Positions 51,143 through 54,385 of a stretch of DNA of 54,385 nt are shown in pieces. The notes under the pieces are model-generated. The model ran no database searches. It was not told the origin of the DNA and saw nothing but the letters and a program-made list of their open reading frames with translations. The first letter of the stretch is position 1. Every line of letters starts with the position of its first letter. A program made the translations under genes and the position numbers. Origin of the DNA: Sebaldella sp. (GTDB lineage Bacteria > Fusobacteriota > Fusobacteriia > Fusobacteriales > Leptotrichiaceae); NCBI GenBank assembly GCA_018058425.1, contig JAGOZX010000010.1, positions 1 to 54,385 on the forward strand. Reading direction: 5' to 3'.

Positions 51143-51625
51143 TTATTTGTCATTTTTTAAAATTTTTTTCCCTCTCAAATATTTAAATCCATTATTAAGA
51201 ACGCATCCTCCATCACCCCATGGTATACATTCTTTATCCTCGTTACCATCTACAATTCTAACTCCTTTTCGAGAATCGCTATCTTCAAGCCTTTCACCAT
51301 GGAAATACACATATCTTTTATCTTTAAAATATCCTTGCCCTAACATTTCAAAACTTTCAGCATCTGCTCCTTTTATTTTAAAATTTTTAAAATACACATT
51401 TTTACTATCTTTTCCGTAATCACTATCCTCGCAAGAGCTAGTTGTTATGGATATTGTTTCAAAAGTACTCACATCTACATCTTGTAATTCTAAAAATAAA
51501 TTTCTTGGTATTTTATAATATATTTTATTATCCACTTTAAAATATGGATCAGTTGGATTCATTAGATCTTTGCAAGCAAATGTTGATATTGAAATTATAA
51601 GTAAATATAAAAATATTTTTTTCAT
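51143..51625 (-). CDS. DKNYY-like lipoprotein
   Basis: 160 residues from the ATG at 51625 (TAGGAGGA upstream; the frame extends 20 codons earlier without a site). The signal peptide ends in the lipobox STFAC. The mature part has repeated short motifs KDSKNVYFKNFKIKGADAES and KDKRYVYFHGERLEDSDS, the DKNYY-family repeat that is frequent in Fusobacteria and gut bacteria. Probably outer-surface or periplasmic. The function is unknown. Confidence 0.78.
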   Translation of the reverse strand: MKKIFLYLLIISISTFACKDLMNPTDPYFKVDNKIYYKIPRNLFLELQDVDVSTFETISITTSSCEDSDYGKDSKNVYFKNFKIKGADAESFEMLGQGYFKDKRYVYFHGERLEDSDSRKGVRIVDGNEDKECIPWGDGGCVLNNGFKYLRGKKILKNDK

Positions 51626-51762
51626 TTTTCCTCCTATTTTTTGTGTCAGATTAAGTCTATCAATTCTTTTATTATAAAAATACATTTAATTATACCTTAG
51701 ATTTTTATTTTTTCAAGGTTTAATTTTTATTTTCTTTATTTTAAGAGAAATTCTATTATGCG

Positions 51763-51788
51763 AAAAGAGCTGATTTTTTCATCAGCTC
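51763..51788 (-). terminator. Terminator of the toxin-immunity unit
   Basis: GAGCTGAT (51767-51774) pairs with ATCAGCTC (51781-51788), with TTTT on the minus strand. Confidence 0.65.
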
Positions 51789-51826
51789 CTCTTACGGTTC
51801 ACAACTTCACTTTTCTTCACACTTGT

Positions 51827-51870
51827 TGTCCTAAAATTTGGGTCCGATCCATTTTGGGGTACAGTTCATT
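51827..51870. mobile_element. Possible end fragment of an IS3-family element
   Basis: On the minus strand TGAACTGTACCCCAAAAT, followed by a GGAC...TTTTAGGACA stretch, resembles the terminal repeat of IS3/IS150-group elements (TGAACTG.ACCCCAAAA..GGACA). No transposase remains nearby. It is based on recalled sequence pattern only. Confidence 0.3.
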
Positions 51871-51895
51871 TTGAGACAGCCCCTTTTTTTAAATT

Positions 51896-52234
51896 TTATT
51901 TTTTAATTGTTGAAGAAAAAATTTTTAAAGGGTTCATGCTTATAGATAGTTCTTGTATCATCCCATCATTTTTAAATAAGCATTTTAATTTATGTCCATT
52001 ATTGTTATTACAACGATAAGTTGTTATCTCTTGAACTTCTTCTTTTGTTAGCTCTACAAAAATTTTTTCATCCTTTAGTATAATGATTGTGATATATTCC
52101 TCTAATACATTTATATAAATACTCACTTTTAAATCTTCATGTTTTTTATTAATAATAATTTCCCATTTTTCTTCGCCATATTCTAATTCTTGTTCAAAAA
52201 ATTCTAAAAGTTCTAATTCATCTATTTTTATCAT
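51896..52234 (-). CDS. Probable immunity protein for the adjacent toxin
   Basis: 112 residues from the ATG at 52234 (AAAGGA 5 bases upstream; the ATG at 52240 overlaps that site). It is acidic and cytoplasmic (LLEFFEQELEYGEEKWEIII), with VEEYITIIILKDEKIFVELT-like strands and no signal peptide. It starts 20 bases after the toxin stop codon, the standard place for the cognate immunity gene of a polymorphic toxin. I do not recognise the family; the role is inferred from position, size and charge. Confidence 0.65.
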   Translation of the reverse strand: MIKIDELELLEFFEQELEYGEEKWEIIINKKHEDLKVSIYINVLEEYITIIILKDEKIFVELTKEEVQEITTYRCNNNNGHKLKCLFKNDGMIQELSISMNPLKIFSSTIKK

Positions 52235-52254
52235 TTCCATCCTTTCTTATTAAT

Positions 52255-54385
52255 TTAATTTTTAGGAATGACTGTTGAAAAAACTCTTTTTCCATCATCT
52301 ATTTTGAAAGTCGTTTCCAATTTAACTGCTTTCCCATTAGGACCTAATAATAAAGATTCTCTTACTTCAAAATTTCCATATTTATCGGAATAGCTTCTTA
52401 TTACGTTATCTCCTTTGACTACTTCGTTATAATGCTCTTTCAATATATTTGCTGATAACTCATCATTTCTCAATCCAACTTTTTTCATTTCTGTTGTTAA
52501 TTGTCTAGATCTACTTTTATTGTGAGAGCTACTTTCTACTTCTCCAAAAATATATTTAAATTTATTTTCATTTATCTCAAAAGTATTTTTATCATTTACT
52601 ATAGCTTTTGCATTGTTGTATCTCTCTTCAATTCCAATTTTAGAAGTACTTTCATCTATTTCTTTTGGACTACCCCACCCAGAACCTGGTCCAAATTTAT
52701 TAATCATCTTACCTGATAATATAGGTCCGAATGTATCTGTTAAATGCCCTTGAGTAAATGTCACCGATACTTTATCTGCAAATAAATATTTATCTGCCAC
52801 TCCTAACGATATATCTAATGCCTTTGTTGATACATTTACATTTGAATTCCCAAATGATGGTGTATCAGGTAATTGTTCCCAAAATCCTAAAGTTACCTTT
52901 ATATTCCCATTTTTATCTTTTTCCATTGTATATTGATCTCTTGTATAACCTTTATTTAACATTTCTTTTTCTATATCTGATTCTGTATAAGTTTTTTTAG
53001 TATTTGTTGTAACTTCAACTGGCTTTTGTTTTGGTTTTTGAGGTTGAGGCTTTGGTTTAGTATTTTTACTTATTTTCTCTGAATTAAATACATCTCCTTT
53101 TCCTACTGTTTTTACTCCATTCAAATAATTAATTTCATTCTCTAATGTTGTTATATTAGACATTTGAGTTTTACATGTTGATGAAGACGCTCTAGAGCCT
53201 CCGCAACCCTTTTCGTAATTAGCTATTTTGTTATTTAATTCCCCTTTTTTCTTATCTATTTTATTCTGAGCTGCATTTTGTGTCGGTGCTACATTCATTT
53301 CATCTATCATTTGTTGGTTTTGATATCTCTCAATATCCATCCCTGCATACTCACCATTTAATAAATCTTCTCCATCTGCTAAAGCATTTCCATTGCTTCC
53401 TTTATTCTTCCATGCCTCTAAATCAAATCCTTTACTTTCTCCTTTATCTCCTAACAGTTCTTCTAATCTATTTCCTAGTGAATCTGCTTCTAGTTCTTGA
53501 TGCCCTTCTCTTCCTCTTCTATTATCATCTGTATGGCTCATTTCATGCCCATATATAAATGCTGCACTCACATCGCCATCAGCCAGCTGTTTTAGATCTA
53601 ATAAAAATACATCTGGTAAATCTTTTCCTTTTTGTTTACCATCTATAAATCCAGATCCCTCTCCTGTTTCTGTTATTATTACTTCTACGTCTTTTCCTGT
53701 CATGTACTTTATATATGCTTTTGTTTCTGCTTTTATCTCTTCTTCACTCTTACTTCCTGGATCATCTATTAACTCTGCCATTCCTTTGTGAGTCTCTATA
53801 TAATATTCAGCATACCTACCTGTTCTACCTTTTTCATAGCTTGTATTCTCATCAGTTATTGCTTTTCCAATATCCTTTATGCCATCAGATGCCTTTTTTA
53901 CTCCATCTACAAATGCTTCTCTTGTTTCTGTATTCAATAAATCTGTATGTAACATTGTATCTATTTGTTCTACTACTTCATCCTTTGTAACTACTTGAGC
54001 TTTTGATAAATCTGTATTTATTCCTCTTGCTTCTAAATCTACCTTTGTTCCATTTTCTGTTACCACTACATTTGAAAATGTTGCATTTGTATTCTGTTCT
54101 TTATCTGTACTTCCATAACTTACGCTTGTCTGTGGAACTTGATTCTTTCCATTTAGTTCTATTCCACTTAAGCCTATATTATAATTCTCACTATTATTAT
54201 AATCTTTTAAATCTTCTGTTACAAGTTTTTTTGCATCTATACTTAATGAATCATTTATACTTGCTATAATAGCTCCTGTATTTGTTAAAGTCTCATTTAC
54301 CTTTATACTTCCACCATTCTCAGCTATTATACTTGTTTGATTACTTACCCATTTCGCATCTGCATTATTTTCTCCATAACTTACA
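52255..54385 (-). CDS. Haemagglutinin-type polymorphic toxin (CdiA/FhaB-like), C-terminal part
   Basis: Open from the window edge (54385) to the stop at 52255, about 709 codons. The first 100 are haemagglutinin-type beta-helix repeats (TSIIAENGGSIKVNETLTNT). Next comes a domain with GHEMSHTDDNRRGREGHQEL and EAD, a gluzincin-like HExxH...E motif. A Pro/Lys linker (TKPKPQPQKPKQKPVEV) follows. The end holds a distinct toxin domain: KFKYIFGEVESSSHNKSRSR, LTTEMKKVGL, YGNFEVRESLLLGPNG and FSTVIPKN. That final block recurs at the ends of unrelated toxins in other bacteria and is probably a nuclease. The VENN motif is absent. Confidence 0.85.
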   Translation of the reverse strand, partial: VSYGENNADAKWVSNQTSIIAENGGSIKVNETLTNTGAIIASINDSLSIDAKKLVTEDLKDYNNSENYNIGLSGIELNGKNQVPQTSVSYGSTDKEQNTNATFSNVVVTENGTKVDLEARGINTDLSKAQVVTKDEVVEQIDTMLHTDLLNTETREAFVDGVKKASDGIKDIGKAITDENTSYEKGRTGRYAEYYIETHKGMAELIDDPGSKSEEEIKAETKAYIKYMTGKDVEVIITETGEGSGFIDGKQKGKDLPDVFLLDLKQLADGDVSAAFIYGHEMSHTDDNRRGREGHQELEADSLGNRLEELLGDKGESKGFDLEAWKNKGSNGNALADGEDLLNGEYAGMDIERYQNQQMIDEMNVAPTQNAAQNKIDKKKGELNNKIANYEKGCGGSRASSSTCKTQMSNITTLENEINYLNGVKTVGKGDVFNSEKISKNTKPKPQPQKPKQKPVEVTTNTKKTYTESDIEKEMLNKGYTRDQYTMEKDKNGNIKVTLGFWEQLPDTPSFGNSNVNVSTKALDISLGVADKYLFADKVSVTFTQGHLTDTFGPILSGKMINKFGPGSGWGSPKEIDESTSKIGIEERYNNAKAIVNDKNTFEINENKFKYIFGEVESSSHNKSRSRQLTTEMKKVGLRNDELSANILKEHYNEVVKGDNVIRSYSDKYGNFEVRESLLLGPNGKAVKLETTFKIDDGKRVFSTVIPKN

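Overview
This AT-rich window most likely comes from the chromosome of a Fusobacterium-like member of the Fusobacteriota. The grounds are the very low GC, AAGGAG-type ribosome binding sites, the GroEL sequence, Fusobacterium-type autotransporters and haemagglutinins, and small lipoproteins. This is recognition by eye, not a database result.

Layout. 1-7.9 kb: a truncated membrane acyltransferase, an alpha/beta hydrolase, an M13 metallopeptidase, a proline-rich lipoprotein, a TetR regulator, and an apparent asnS / dCMP deaminase / acetyltransferase operon. 8.2-13.9 kb: two tandem autotransporter adhesin genes and the 3' stump of a third. 13.9-19.4 kb: two small genes, then a six-gene catabolic operon of PTS EIIA-EIIB-EIIC (ascorbate type), a phosphotriesterase/lactonase-family hydrolase, a creatininase-family hydrolase and a SIS protein. 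A plasmid-type Rep_3 initiator is transcribed divergently from it. 20.6-29.8 kb: housekeeping genes: a TPR protein, groES-groEL under a perfect CIRCE operator, an iron-type alcohol dehydrogenase, coaBC divergent from yhdT-panF (pantothenate uptake facing CoA synthesis), a DUF1439-like lipoprotein and azlCD.

29.8-48.4 kb: an integrated phage element. A leftward late operon encodes a contractile tail: terminator fragment, sheath, tube, chaperone with a programmed -1 frameshift, tape measure, baseplate, spike, fibre, then GH108 endolysin and holin. A rightward block holds small early genes, an excisionase-like protein and a tyrosine integrase. The left edge carries a membrane protein, an RHH regulator and an antirepressor. 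No terminase, portal or capsid gene is present, and the first tail gene looks 5'-truncated. The element is therefore either a decayed prophage or a phage-tail-like particle (tailocin) locus.

48.5-54.4 kb: a ROK-type regulator, small secreted or lipoprotein genes, a DUF4189-like pseudogene broken by one stop codon, and the 3' end of a large haemagglutinin-type polymorphic toxin with an internal HExxH domain, followed by a probable immunity gene.

The best leads are the headless tail cluster with its two recoding candidates (a textbook G-GT frameshift and a possible second event in the D-like baseplate gene), the PTS/lactonase/creatininase/SIS operon beside a chromosomal Rep_3 gene, and the toxin with its metallopeptidase-like pretoxin module. 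No tRNA, rRNA, CRISPR array or riboswitch was recognised.
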